A stretch of 64,000 bases of DNA from JAEUMD01 sp036768475 (GCA_036768475.1 DAIPMW010000011.1:1-64000), one strand, 5' to 3'. Counted from the stretch's first letter, positions 50,801 through 60,565 are shown. Translations and numbers: made by a program. The notes: generated by a model from the letters alone, not told the origin.

Positions 50801-51459
50801 GGGCGCGTGGATCGAAACGTCCACTAGCGTCCCTGGCTGGGGCGGAGGCGAGTCGCGCCCTTCGCGGGCGCGTGGATCGAAACTCGCGTGGAACGCGGCC
50901 AACAGCGCCCAATGCAAGTCGCGCCCTTCGCGGGCGCGTGGATCGAAACACGACACGGACTATCAGGCGGCCGGGCGCTGATGGTCGCGCCCTTCGCGGG
51001 CGCGTGGATCGAAACTCGCCCGTCAATCAGGGCCTCAACGCGATTGGCGAGTCGCGCCCTTCGCGGGCGCGTGGATCGAAACAGTACAATTCGAGCGCCG
51101 CACATGTTTACGCTCGTCGCGCCCTTCGCGGGCGCGTGGATCGAAACTGGCAAAGGGAATTGCAGCACATTGGACAGCAAGAGTCGCGCCCTTCGCGGGC
51201 GCGTGGATCGAAACAACAGCGGCGGAGCGCCGAAGGGCTCCAAAACGAGTCGCGCCCTTCGCGGGCGCGTGGATCGAAACGATCTAGTTAGAGCGCCCAT
51301 GCCGTGAGCCAGTAGTCGCGCCCTTCGCGGGCGCGTGGATCGAAACAAGCCGGAAGATCACGCCTATTTTCGGCAGTACGGGTCGCGCCCTTCGCGGGCG
51401 CGTGGGTCGAAACCTCGTACGCGCGGCGCTCCTCGTCGCCAGCACGGGTCGCGCCCTTC
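47895..51459 (+). CRISPR. Type I-C CRISPR array, about 54 repeats
   Basis: The repeat is 32 bases, beginning GTCGCGCCCTTC and ending GTGGATCGAAAC, with a 7-base CGCGCCC/GGGCGCG stem; this is a typical I-C repeat. Hand counting gives 54 copies and about 54 spacers of mostly 33-36 bases. All repeats are identical except copy 24 (49397-49423, first five bases missing), copy 54 (51382-51413, one A to G change) and a 12-base remnant at 51448-51459. The decayed end lies away from the leader, as expected. Spacer 1 (47927-47960) is identical to spacer 29 (49758-49791). The count may be off by one. Confidence 0.97.
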
Positions 51460-51623
51460 ACATTGGATACATCCGAACCGCCGGTGCTCCGAACGCGGTT
51501 TTGGCTCGCACGAAGACGCCTTGGCGGCCTTAGGGCGTCGGCAAGCCTTTATTGGATGGAACCCCAATGGAACTCCACAGCAAATGCTGCCAGCTTTATT
51601 TTTGCGTAACTACTTGATTTTAT

Positions 51624-51700
51624 TGGTGACCCCGACAGGATTCGAACCTGTGACCCTCAGATTAGGAATCTGATGCTCTATCCTGCTGAGCTACGGGGCC
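51624..51700 (-). tRNA. tRNA-Arg (anticodon CCT)
   Basis: On the minus strand the acceptor GGCCCCG pairs with CGGGGTC. D arm GCTC/GAGC and anticodon stem TCAGA/TCTGA enclose loop TTCCTAA, giving anticodon CCT, and the T arm carries GGTTCGAATCC. CCA is encoded. It reads AGG codons. It lies about 165 bases beyond the CRISPR trailer end; no integrase gene is near. Confidence 0.95.
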
Positions 51701-52091
51701 TTAAATCCGGCGGCCGGATGGCCGGGGAAAATTAGAACGTTACCTGAACGCCCAAAGAGCGCCCTAAAAGACCGACCACATGCAGGTCTGGGATCTATCT
51801 CCGGCGGGCTCCACTCCACCGAACCATTGAGCCGGGAAGCTTTTTGAGCCGGCTAAGGCCGAGCGTCAAGGCCGGTTGGCCGGACCGCCGGTGAAAGTGA
51901 TACGTTAGCGGGCTGGTAAAAAAAAGTCTGGCATAATACCCATATTCATGGGGGCTTGGCCCGCACCCTGACATACCGGTCTGCATACCTTCTTCTTTAG
52001 CATTTCTTGGAACAAATGCCGTCTGGGAGCATTCTGGTGTAGTTTAACGTGTAAGTTATCGGCTGCTTTGACCAGTAAATGCGTAGCGACC
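51701..52091. other. Intergenic region after tRNA-Arg(CCT)
   Basis: No gene is supported. The left end should contain the tRNA promoter. Several GGCCGG-rich inverted segments occur near 51707-51735 and 51845-51890 but no clear terminator T-run was seen. Confidence 0.4.
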
Positions 52092-52649
52092 ATGAGGCCT
52101 GATGCCAGAGATCGTCCGGTCACGCCTGCCACCTCACCGGCGGGCGTGGAGGGAATCGGGAGTGGCGCCAGTGTGCGCGTGCGGGATTCCGGTTCGGCAT
52201 CCACCGGGCATGCGGGAGACGCCGATCCGGCACGGCCACAGGGATGGCGGGCAGATGCCGCGGACCGGTGCGCGCAAGCACGCGATACCCATTCCGAACT
52301 CCCTGCGAGCGAGACCTCCGATTTCTCGCACCACGAACCGGCTTTGCACGATGCGCGCGGCGCTGCGGATGGGATCCTCGCAGGCATCGATCTCAATCCT
52401 CAGGACGCCGTTCCAGGGTCTGACGGCCAGCTACAGTGTGCGCTTATCTGGTGTCCGGAAGTGCCAGGAGGCACACGCTTCGCACTCATCCGCCGATACG
52501 AAAACGGCGAAACGGTGAAGCTCGAGAGCGGCGTGCTGTTCGAGTTGGCACCCTCGCTCAATCTGGCGCGCCTCAGGCAACGCGGCGCAAAGTTGGGCGC
52601 GAACGAAGTTGTCCTTATCCTGCCTCAAGCTTGTGCCTCATTGGATTGA
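52092..52649 (+). CDS. Hypothetical protein
   Basis: The frame encodes about 185 residues. The first half is low-complexity and rich in Ala, Arg and Asp. The last 70 residues look more like a folded domain (CALIWCPEVPGGTRFALIRR, VLFELAPSLNLARLRQRG). No family is recognised, the start has no good ribosome-binding site, and overlapping frames on both strands are also open, so the call is tentative. Confidence 0.35.
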   Translation: MRPDARDRPVTPATSPAGVEGIGSGASVRVRDSGSASTGHAGDADPARPQGWRADAADRCAQARDTHSELPASETSDFSHHEPALHDARGAADGILAGIDLNPQDAVPGSDGQLQCALIWCPEVPGGTRFALIRRYENGETVKLESGVLFELAPSLNLARLRQRGAKLGANEVVLILPQACASLD

Positions 52650-52809
52650 CATGGAATGCATCACGCCCGGAATCGCGGCCGGGAAAACCGTCTCGCGGCT
52701 ATGAAAATGCAATGCTGGCGACAGGCTGGACATGCCAATGTGGCGCGGAACCGCCCTCAACTCAAAATATAAAATGGTCAGGCCCGGAGACATCATCACG
52801 CGATGCGCG

Positions 52810-54123
52810 ATGACAGCGAAACGCGTTACGCTGCCAGCATTCGGACTTGCTCTGGCAGCCGCGATTGCAGGTGCAGACGCGCATGGCGCACAGCGCTTCA
52901 GACTGTCTGAAGCTGCGGCGGTCGACACCGGATCGACGGATACGCCCATTGCAGCGGCTGCCACGTTGCCTGCATTGCCGCTGCCACATCCCAAGCGCGC
53001 AAGCGCGTCCCGCCGCGCTGCATATGCTGCAATGCTGGCGACCTGGCGAACGCAGCGGCAACACTGGGCGGGCGTCGAAGAGAACGCCGCCATTAAGCCT
53101 CTCAACCCCGAAGGACGCATGGGGCGCAATACGACCGTTAGCGCCGCACCTTCAGCGCCAGCCAGCACAGCAATGGCGCCACCACCGACGCGGACGGCGC
53201 CGGCTCCCCAGTCACCACCAGGCACCGGTCGCGATCGTGCAACCTCTGAGGCTGGCGCCAGTGCAACAGCCCAGCACCCACCTTCCTCGCGCGATGTCGC
53301 ACAGTTACCGGCGAGGACCTCCACGCCTGCCGGCACGGGTGACCCAGGTGGCGCGGAAGTCACTCCATCCGACACGTGGACGGCGCAGGAAGTTGCGGAC
53401 GCTGAGCAGCAATGCGAGAGCCTGCTGGATGGTGTCGCGGCAGAGGCCGACAGATTGCAACCGCTTCACCGGGGCAGCTGCGGCACGCCGCAGCCACTAC
53501 GCCTGAGGCGAATAGGCAGCGGCGCGGGCCTGGCAATCGAACCTGCCGCAACGACAAACTGCGCGGTGACCGCGCGACTCTACCAGTGGCTCGAGACCGT
53601 CGCGCAACCCGCCGCCAAGCGCGTGCTCGGCTCGCATATCGTCAAGCTGCGCAACGCCTCATCGTACATGTGCCGCAACCGCTATAACGATCCGGCGCAG
53701 AAAATCTCCGAACATGCTTTCGCCAACGCGCTGGACATTTCCGCGTTCGAGCTGGCCGATGGGCGCACGATCGACGTGAAGCGCAACTGGGGTCTTGTGA
53801 TCGAAAGCGAGGAGGCCACGCGTTTGGCCCAGGCTGCCGCGATGGCGGCGACCAAACCGGATAAGCCGAGTGGCCTTGGCGCACGCTCCCTCACGCACGC
53901 AATCACTCAAGTGAAAGCGGAAAAACAAGTAAAAGCGGAAGAAAAGCCGCGCACCGCCGAACCTCGCCCCAGCGAGACTGCCGAGCTCACGTTCCTCAAA
54001 GAAATTCATAATCGGGCTTGCGGCATCTTCAGCACCGTCCTCGGACCGCAGGCCAATCGGGCGCACCACGATCATTTCCATTTCGATCTCAAGCAGCGGC
54101 CCGGCGCAGCCTATTGCGAATAG
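52810..54123 (+). CDS. Exported extensin-like C-terminal domain protein
   Basis: The 437-residue product has a Sec signal peptide (MTAKRVTLPAFGLALAAAIA), a long Pro/Ala/Thr-rich linker (about residues 95-210) and a C-terminal extensin-like (PF06904) domain. Domain features include TTNCAVTARLYQWLETVAQP, SSYMCRNRY, SEHAFANALDISAFEL and HHDHFHFDLK. The SEHAFANALD and HDHFHFD motifs resemble metal-dependent peptidoglycan peptidases, so cell-wall cleavage is a possible role. A KAEKQVKAEEK insert splits the domain. The start is the ATG just before the signal; earlier in-frame ATGs exist. Confidence 0.78.
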   Translation: MTAKRVTLPAFGLALAAAIAGADAHGAQRFRLSEAAAVDTGSTDTPIAAAATLPALPLPHPKRASASRRAAYAAMLATWRTQRQHWAGVEENAAIKPLNPEGRMGRNTTVSAAPSAPASTAMAPPPTRTAPAPQSPPGTGRDRATSEAGASATAQHPPSSRDVAQLPARTSTPAGTGDPGGAEVTPSDTWTAQEVADAEQQCESLLDGVAAEADRLQPLHRGSCGTPQPLRLRRIGSGAGLAIEPAATTNCAVTARLYQWLETVAQPAAKRVLGSHIVKLRNASSYMCRNRYNDPAQKISEHAFANALDISAFELADGRTIDVKRNWGLVIESEEATRLAQAAAMAATKPDKPSGLGARSLTHAITQVKAEKQVKAEEKPRTAEPRPSETAELTFLKEIHNRACGIFSTVLGPQANRAHHDHFHFDLKQRPGAAYCE

Positions 54124-54489
54124 GCTTGCTGAACGCAGGCCAATTGCGTCCGGCATGGCACGGCGGTCGCCCGCGAACGGTTGCGCGCCGCCAACGTGAC
54201 GAATCCAATTCCGCACAACAACAATCTTAGCGTGTAATACCTTCAGTCGGCAACAGCTGCCGCACGACGATCCGTCGGCGCGCCGCACTCCGCCGCACTC
54301 GAAGCGTCAACACCGCAATATGCGGGTATAACAATGCCTGTTCGCTGCTGGATCTGCGCCTGTTGCCTCTCCCCCGCACATTAAAACTTACAATCTGATT
54401 GTGCATTTCGGCAGAACAATGTTGTATGTAGGCTGATATTAACCATCTTGCACTACCACTGCGTGCACATGGTCCTGGGGGATATTCAG
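54124..54489. other. Intergenic region upstream of the RTX protein gene
   Basis: No gene is seen. GGGTATAACAATG near 54324-54336 resembles a minus-10 element. The region is relatively AT-rich close to the RTX gene (TTAAAACTTACAATCTG), and the ribosome-binding site TGGGGGAT lies at its end. Confidence 0.4.
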
Positions 54490-57400
54490 ATGGCAAATAT
54501 TCGGATCGAGCGATTGCCTATTGAGAAGTTCTACCTGGGCTACCTGGGGTTCGACCATCTTCAGCTGGTGCTTGAGCAAGACAGCCTTACCTCCGTACCC
54601 ATACCGCAGGAGGGGTGGTACGTGATGGAAGGTCTGCGGCTTGTGAGCGGCGGTGAAACAAAGCTCGGCGTCTTCGGCGAACACGGCAACATGACGCTGC
54701 AATGGGCCAACAGTGGACTTACCGGCGCCGAGCTGGAGGCGGCTATTGGCACGCCCGAAACGCGCGGCAGCCGCATCATTTCCGTCAGCGACCCGCAGAC
54801 CACCTGGACGCAAATGGCCAATCACGCATCGGGCATTGCGGACCAGTATTACGACTACAATGGCTATGGCAGCGCGGGCAGTCTGTCGCCGACGCTCAAC
54901 TCGACGAGCTTCATCGCCTCGGCACTCTATGCAGGCGGCATCGGCATCACCGACAACCTGCCGAACAGTCTGCGTTTTTCGCCCGGAATGGAAACCCTGC
55001 TCGGCGGCAACGGCGATGACCTCATGCGCATACAGGCGCAGTTCACCGCGGTATTCGGCGGCTATGGCCAGGATCTTCTGCAGGGCCTCGACGATCCCAC
55101 TCGGATTGACCGCATGTATGGCGGCGCCGACAACGACCTGTTCAGTTGGTCGCAGGGCAAAAACTACCTGCATGGCGGAGACAGCTCGTGGAGCTACGCC
55201 GAGGATGGGCTGGATACGGTCAACTACGCGGGCGCCGGTGACGTCTACATCGAGCTGGTACAGGGCTGGGTGGAGCACAAGACGCCCCAATACATGGCAA
55301 TCTTCAACACGGGTATCGATTATCTGCTTTCCATCGAGCGGCTGGTCTGGGACGACGATTCCAGCAACACGATCACCACCGGGCCCGGCGTCGAACTGAT
55401 CGAAACACCCTTGTCGATCTACATGGGTGGCGAGAGCGCCGGCGCCTCGCAAGGCACGGGCGACACCATCGATTTCAGCGCTTCGACGACGGGGCTCGTC
55501 ATCAACCGCGCAACCGACAGCGCGCATTTCGTCAGCGCCCCGGAACAGAAAGGTGAAGGCGGCATCTGGATCGATTCGGTCGAATGGGTGATCGGCACCT
55601 CGGGCGATGACATGATCTATGCGAATGCCAGCCTGCGCGGCACCGAAGGTGGCGAGGGTGACGATTTCATCGACGTGCATCTGATCGGCGCGTTCTCCGG
55701 CGCCAGCCCGCAAGGCTACGACGTCGAGGTCGACGGTGGCCCCGGCGCCGATACGATCATCGCAAATGCGGGGCGCACTCTCATCAGCGGCGGTGCCGGC
55801 TCCGACATGATTGTCACCTCGGCGATGACCAGCGGCGAGACAACGACGGAAATTTTCATCGAGAACGCAGACTCTGATGACAAGCTTTATGTCCCCTACA
55901 ATTACTTCAACGAGTCTGGCGAGGGTTACGATGGTTCCAAGCTGATGCAGCTGACGGGTGCAATCGGAACCTACGATCAGATGGTGAACCAAGGATGGGA
56001 ACTCGCCTTCGCGTCACGCCTGCGGATCGATATATGGACAAATACTGACGAGATCGCCGGTGTTATCGACTTTGCAGGCTCCATCACCTACCGCATCGAT
56101 GGATCCGACCTCATCATCACGCTCCTTCAGGGCGAGCGCGTGCCAGAGGAGGTGGTGATCGACGATACGGGCGCAACCGAGTTACGTCAGACGAACAGTC
56201 TTCTCCTCGATACAGAGACGACGATCCGCGTCGTGGATTTCCAGCTTGGCGATCTGGGCCTCCAGTTCATCGAACCGGGCGCAGCCATCACGCAGCAAAT
56301 CAACGGGCAAACGTATGCCGGCTTCGAGAACTGGGACGCCGCCGTGCTTGAGCTCAACAAACCGATGCTGGATCCATTCCCCGACGCTCCGACCGCGCCG
56401 GCCAGCGATCCGAACGATCCGGCAAATGCGCCGCCTCCCCCAGTGCACGAGCAAGGAACGGACGGCGCCGATCTCATCGCGCTGAACGTACCCTCCCGCG
56501 TTAATGCCGGCGATGGCAACGATACGATCACCTCAACCGGCAAAAACGACGATACGATCGACGGCGGCGCCGGTGACGATACGATGGCCGGTGGCGGTGG
56601 TGACGATCACTATTACGTCGATAGCCCGGGCGACGTCGTGATCGAGAGCGTGAACGAGGGTCTCGACACCGTTATCTCGAATATCGATTACACTCTGGCC
56701 GCCAATGTCGAAAATCTCACGCTCGCAAACCTGGCGCTCCTCGGCACAGGCAACGGGCTCGCCAACCGGATTGTCGGCAATGCGGAGGCCAACACGCTCG
56801 TCGGGCTCGATGGCAACGATACGCTGTTTGGTGGAACCGGCGACGATATCCTGATCGGCGGCGAGGGCAGCGATACCTACAGCTGGGTGCGCGGTGATGG
56901 CAACGACACCATCATCGACACCGGGACCGGGGCCACCGACATCGACACTCTATACCTGTTCCAGAACGTCTCCCCGGATGATCTCAGCGCCATCCGCCTC
57001 ACATCCCAGAGCGACGATCTGATCCTCCTGGTTCGCGGCGGCGGCCAAATTACGCTTACCGACTCCTTCACCGGAGCGGGCATCCCGATCGAGCAGATTA
57101 CTTTCGAGACGGGCATCGTCTGGACCACCGCGGAGATTAGCGCACTGGCACAGTCGGCTGACCTCATCGATGCGCCTCCTCCGAACGCCCATGATGACGA
57201 AGGGCTGGTCTACGGCGGCATCGATCATGTGCTGGTCGCCGAAGCGCTGCTCGCCAACGATTCCGATCCCGCCGGCGGACCGCTGACGATCCAATCGGTC
57301 TATGACGTGAGCGTCGGCAGCGCAACGGTGACGGCTGAAGGAAACGTGGCGATGGACCTGCCGCCCGGCTACGAAGGAGAGGTTCGCTTCCGCTACACAG

Positions 57401-58710
57401 TCGCCAATGCATCCGGCGCCACCGCAAGCGCCCTGGCCCTGGTGACGATTGTTGCCAATGCCGCCCCCGTGCTGGCAACCACGCTGTTCGAACAGACTGC
57501 AAGTGCAGGCGCTCCGTGGAGCTTCACGCTTCCCGACACCCTCTTCAGCGATGCCGACGGTGATGTCCTCGCATACTTCGCAACGCTCGCCGACGGCAGC
57601 GAGCTGCCCCCCTGGCTGATGTTCAACCGCGCTGCCTTGACGTTCACGGGCACGCCGCCTTCCGGGGCTGCCGGGCCATTGGAGATACGCGTCGAAGCCT
57701 ATGACGGATTTGTCGTCTCCGACGCGACCTTCACGCTCAACATAGACGGCGGGGTGCAGGATCCAGACCAGACGTTCGTCGTCACCAGCAATGATGACGC
57801 GTACGTCGGCGGCAGCGGCAACGATACATTCACAATCCTCGGCAACAGTACCGGCCATCACGTCTTCATTGGCGGCACCGGAACCGACACGATCCTGGGC
57901 AGCGCCTGGAACGACACGCTGGGCCTCGCCAACGTCGCTGGCAACCTCGACGGCATCGAGGCGATCGACATGGGCGGCGGCTACGACAAGATCCTGCTCA
58001 CCAGCGGCGACGACTCAATCGACCTTTCCGGCATCGCCGTCAGCGGGGTGGAGCTGATCGATGCCGGCGCAGGCAATGACACCGTCACAGGCTCGGCGGG
58101 CAACGACGTGATCCGCGGCAACGCCGGCGACGACCTCCTTTCAGGAGGTGATGGCGACGACACCTTCACTATTCTTGGCAATCCCGAGGGCTTCGACGTC
58201 TTCATCGGCGGCGCCGGAACCGACACGATCCTGGGCAGCGCCTGGAACGACACGCTGGGCCTCGCCAACGTCGCTGGCAACCTCGACGGCATCGAGGCGA
58301 TCGACATGGGCGGCGGCTACGACAAGATCCTGCTCACCAGCGGCGACGACTCAATCGACCTTTCCGGCATCGCCGTCAGCGGTGTAGAGCTGATCGATGC
58401 CGGCGCAGGCAATGACATCATCGTCGCGAGCGCTGCAAACGACATCCTCATGGGTGGGTTCGGCAACGACACATTCGAGTTCCGATCCGGTTTCGGGCAC
58501 GATACGATCGTCGACTTCGATACCGGGCCGGGAACAGCGCACGACCTCGTCGACCTGACGGACGCCGGCGTCTCCGACTTCTCCGCGGTTCTCGCGGCAG
58601 CCAGCGATGTGAACGGCGATACCGTCATCGCGCTGGACGAGTCCCACTCCTTGACGCTTGTCGGTGTCAGCCTGCATCAACTGACTGCCGACCATTTCCA
58701 TTTTGCCTGA
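54490..58710 (+). CDS. Large RTX (calcium-binding nonapeptide) protein, type I secreted
   Basis: The roughly 1406-residue product starts MANIRIERLPIEKFYLG after TGGGGGAT. No Sec signal is present. Glycine-aspartate nonapeptides occur in several clusters: GGNGDDLM near 175, and near 685-700 DGGAGDDTMAGGGGDD, then DGNDTLFGGTGDDILIGGEG and GGDGDDTFT. These fold into calcium beta-rolls. A tandem cadherin-like region (about 900-990) and a CADG/He_PIG-like domain (about 995-1090) sit between them. The C-terminus (DTIVDFDTGPGTAHDLVDLT to LTADHFHFA) looks like a type I secretion signal. Residues about 1126-1310 contain two nearly identical 112-residue-spaced units. It is probably an adhesin or matrix protein; no lipase or protease site was found. 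No T1SS transporter gene is in the window. Confidence 0.85.
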   Translation: MANIRIERLPIEKFYLGYLGFDHLQLVLEQDSLTSVPIPQEGWYVMEGLRLVSGGETKLGVFGEHGNMTLQWANSGLTGAELEAAIGTPETRGSRIISVSDPQTTWTQMANHASGIADQYYDYNGYGSAGSLSPTLNSTSFIASALYAGGIGITDNLPNSLRFSPGMETLLGGNGDDLMRIQAQFTAVFGGYGQDLLQGLDDPTRIDRMYGGADNDLFSWSQGKNYLHGGDSSWSYAEDGLDTVNYAGAGDVYIELVQGWVEHKTPQYMAIFNTGIDYLLSIERLVWDDDSSNTITTGPGVELIETPLSIYMGGESAGASQGTGDTIDFSASTTGLVINRATDSAHFVSAPEQKGEGGIWIDSVEWVIGTSGDDMIYANASLRGTEGGEGDDFIDVHLIGAFSGASPQGYDVEVDGGPGADTIIANAGRTLISGGAGSDMIVTSAMTSGETTTEIFIENADSDDKLYVPYNYFNESGEGYDGSKLMQLTGAIGTYDQMVNQGWELAFASRLRIDIWTNTDEIAGVIDFAGSITYRIDGSDLIITLLQGERVPEEVVIDDTGATELRQTNSLLLDTETTIRVVDFQLGDLGLQFIEPGAAITQQINGQTYAGFENWDAAVLELNKPMLDPFPDAPTAPASDPNDPANAPPPPVHEQGTDGADLIALNVPSRVNAGDGNDTITSTGKNDDTIDGGAGDDTMAGGGGDDHYYVDSPGDVVIESVNEGLDTVISNIDYTLAANVENLTLANLALLGTGNGLANRIVGNAEANTLVGLDGNDTLFGGTGDDILIGGEGSDTYSWVRGDGNDTIIDTGTGATDIDTLYLFQNVSPDDLSAIRLTSQSDDLILLVRGGGQITLTDSFTGAGIPIEQITFETGIVWTTAEISALAQSADLIDAPPPNAHDDEGLVYGGIDHVLVAEALLANDSDPAGGPLTIQSVYDVSVGSATVTAEGNVAMDLPPGYEGEVRFRYTVANASGATASALALVTIVANAAPVLATTLFEQTASAGAPWSFTLPDTLFSDADGDVLAYFATLADGSELPPWLMFNRAALTFTGTPPSGAAGPLEIRVEAYDGFVVSDATFTLNIDGGVQDPDQTFVVTSNDDAYVGGSGNDTFTILGNSTGHHVFIGGTGTDTILGSAWNDTLGLANVAGNLDGIEAIDMGGGYDKILLTSGDDSIDLSGIAVSGVELIDAGAGNDTVTGSAGNDVIRGNAGDDLLSGGDGDDTFTILGNPEGFDVFIGGAGTDTILGSAWNDTLGLANVAGNLDGIEAIDMGGGYDKILLTSGDDSIDLSGIAVSGVELIDAGAGNDIIVASAANDILMGGFGNDTFEFRSGFGHDTIVDFDTGPGTAHDLVDLTDAGVSDFSAVLAAASDVNGDTVIALDESHSLTLVGVSLHQLTADHFHFA
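57866..58416 (+). repeat. Near-identical tandem duplication inside the RTX gene
   Basis: The bases from about 57866-58080 recur at about 58202-58416 with a 336-base offset (112 codons). A run of 169 bases, 57878-58046, is identical to 58214-58382. Such identity in third codon positions suggests a recent duplication or gene conversion. Confidence 0.9.
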
Positions 58711-58818
58711 AGGCATCGAGGCGAGAGCTTGAGGCACGAGGCGCCGGAATATACGAGCCGGGAGACCTGGCGCCGAAGAAAATCGGCGCGCGGCAACGGG
58801 GCGGGCTGGGCGCGCCCG

Positions 58819-59817
58819 ATGAACCGCGCGAGCGACCAACGACGTACAGATTGCACGCGGCGTATCGCCCTCGTCTGCGCGGCGATGTGGGTCTTCGCCA
58901 CCCTGGACGGGCCTGCGATTGCCCACGAGCCAGCCAGCGGTTCTGAAGAAGGCTGCGCGCTTTCCGCCCGCTCCGCGCCGCGCGCGGTGGTTCGCGTAAT
59001 CGATGGCGCGACGCTAGCACTCGACGATGGCACACAGGTGCGCCTTATCGGCGCGCTCGCACCGACTTCGCTCGATGTAGCACCCACACCAGGATTCCGC
59101 GATGAGCGGGGCGGCGACGGACATGAACAGAATGCGGCAAGTTCAAAGCCACCGACAACAGGAAGCGCGTCCGACTCCTGGCAACCTGCGGTCGCCGCGC
59201 GCCAAGCGCTGGAGAAGCTCGTCGAAGGACATAGCGTGACACTGGCGACTGCGGGACGCCCGCGAGATCGCTACGGCCGCATGCTCGCACATGTGTTCGT
59301 CGATAGGGTCGATGGTGGCGCTGTGTGGCTGCAAGGTGCGATGCTGGCGGCGGGACATGCACGCGCCTACGGGATGCCCGACAACTTCGCCTGCATGGAT
59401 GCGCTGCTGGCAGCCGAGGCCCCTGCGCGTGGCTCAGGCCGCGGGCTTTGGGCGAACCCGGCCTATTCCGTCCGCTCCGCGGCGCATACACAGATCTTGA
59501 AACGCCTGCGCGGCACATACCAGATCGTCGCCGGCCGGGTGCACGGATCGCAGCGGGCAAAGAGCGGCTGGATCTACATCAATTTCGGCAGCCGCTGGCG
59601 CTTCGACTTCTCGGCGTCGATCGCGCCCGGAATCTCTCGCGCACACCCTGCCTGGGCCGCCCGGCTCCTTGACCTGAAGGGACGCCAAGTACGCGTGCGC
59701 GGCTGGATCGAACTGCGTAACGGCCCATCAATCAATATCGAGCATCCCAGCCAGCTGGACATCATCGACACGGCGACACCTGCGCGCTCGGCTCCGCCAG
59801 CCATGAGCGCTTATTGA
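58819..59817 (+). CDS. Secreted thermonuclease-like (SNase) protein
   Basis: The 332-residue product has a hydrophobic export signal (RIALVCAAMWVFATLDGPAIA) and an SNase-like fold (VVRVIDGATLALDDGTQVRL, RDRYGRMLAHVFV, GSGRGLWA). The staphylococcal active-site arginines are recognisable, but the glutamate of the DAPE-type motif reads LAPTSLDV here, and about 35 residues are inserted after it, so nuclease activity is uncertain. A C-terminal region of about 90 residues (YQIVAGRVHGSQRAKSGWIY, FDFSASI) resembles an OB-type domain. The start ATG of MNRASDQ is taken as the family-like start. Confidence 0.7.
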   Translation: MNRASDQRRTDCTRRIALVCAAMWVFATLDGPAIAHEPASGSEEGCALSARSAPRAVVRVIDGATLALDDGTQVRLIGALAPTSLDVAPTPGFRDERGGDGHEQNAASSKPPTTGSASDSWQPAVAARQALEKLVEGHSVTLATAGRPRDRYGRMLAHVFVDRVDGGAVWLQGAMLAAGHARAYGMPDNFACMDALLAAEAPARGSGRGLWANPAYSVRSAAHTQILKRLRGTYQIVAGRVHGSQRAKSGWIYINFGSRWRFDFSASIAPGISRAHPAWAARLLDLKGRQVRVRGWIELRNGPSINIEHPSQLDIIDTATPARSAPPAMSAY

Positions 59818-59850
59818 AGCTGCGGGCCGCCTGCGCACGCGGAGCCGATC

Positions 59851-60540
59851 TCAAGGCGATGCGTGAACGCGGCGCGCTGCCTTGCCATTCAACCGCGCCA
59901 GATCCGCGGCTGTGTCGACATCGGCCAGCTCGCGCACGAAGGCAACGCGCCGCGTAGCAAAGTTCGCCATCGTATCGGTCAACGTACGTTCGCTCGACCA
60001 GCGCACGCCAGCGAATGCAGGCAGGGATTTCGGGCTGCGCCACTCGCCAACCAGCCAATAGCCGCCGTCGGGCGCCGGTCCAAGCACAGCATCGGCGCGG
60101 CCCAGCGCACTGAATGCGGCTGCGATATCATCAGGGCGCACAGCGGGGCAGTCGGAGCCGATGATCACGACCGGGCCCGGCGGCAAACGATCGAAGAGCA
60201 CCTGCATGCGCCGCCCGAGATCACCCTGGCCCTGTGGACGTCGCAACACGGGTGCTGCGGGCCAATAGCGGCCGCCAGCTGCCGTGTCGGGGGCGATGGC
60301 CAGCACCGTTTGCCAGCGCGGATCGGCGCCGAGCCGTCCCACGACCGCGGAGCTGGCATGACGGTAGAAGAACGTGGCGCCCACCACACCGATCTCGCGT
60401 GCCAGTCGCGTCTTCACGCGACCTGCCTCCGGCGCCTTGACCATGATAACGAGACGACGGCGCCAGCTTGCGGCATGGCTGCGCAACTGACGCGCACTTT
60501 CCTGACGGGGGGTGGCCTTGCGGGTATCGGGACGGTTCAC
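59851..60540 (-). CDS. TIGR04282-type glycosyltransferase (DUF2064)
   Basis: The 229-residue product has the MobA-like core of the rSAM/selenodomain-associated transferase 1 family: IMVKAPEAGRVKTRLAREIG, VVIIGSDCPAVRPDDI and LGPAPDGGYWLVG. The start is a GTG (VNRPDTRK); the ATG of MVKAPEAG is an alternative. Partner family TIGR04283 is encoded 1.1 kb away with a metallo-hydrolase between them. The reaction is unknown, though nucleotide-sugar or selenium-related functions have been proposed for this pairing. Confidence 0.78.
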   Translation of the reverse strand: MNRPDTRKATPRQESARQLRSHAASWRRRLVIMVKAPEAGRVKTRLAREIGVVGATFFYRHASSAVVGRLGADPRWQTVLAIAPDTAAGGRYWPAAPVLRRPQGQGDLGRRMQVLFDRLPPGPVVIIGSDCPAVRPDDIAAAFSALGRADAVLGPAPDGGYWLVGEWRSPKSLPAFAGVRWSSERTLTDTMANFATRRVAFVRELADVDTAADLARLNGKAARRVHASP

Positions 60541-60565
60541 CCGCAGACGCGGTAGTGACTTCAGC

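Noticed and set aside
47900..51420. Long overlapping reading frames on both strands rich in RALRGRVDRN, SRPSRARGSK and FDPRAREGRD peptides
   Set aside because: They are translations of the CRISPR repeats in different frames, not genes. The 32-base periodic repeat and unrelated spacers explain them fully.
41430..51700. cas locus as a mobile island integrated at tRNA-Arg(CCT)
   Set aside because: No integrase, no direct repeat of the tRNA end and no composition border could be seen. Proximity to a tRNA alone is not evidence.
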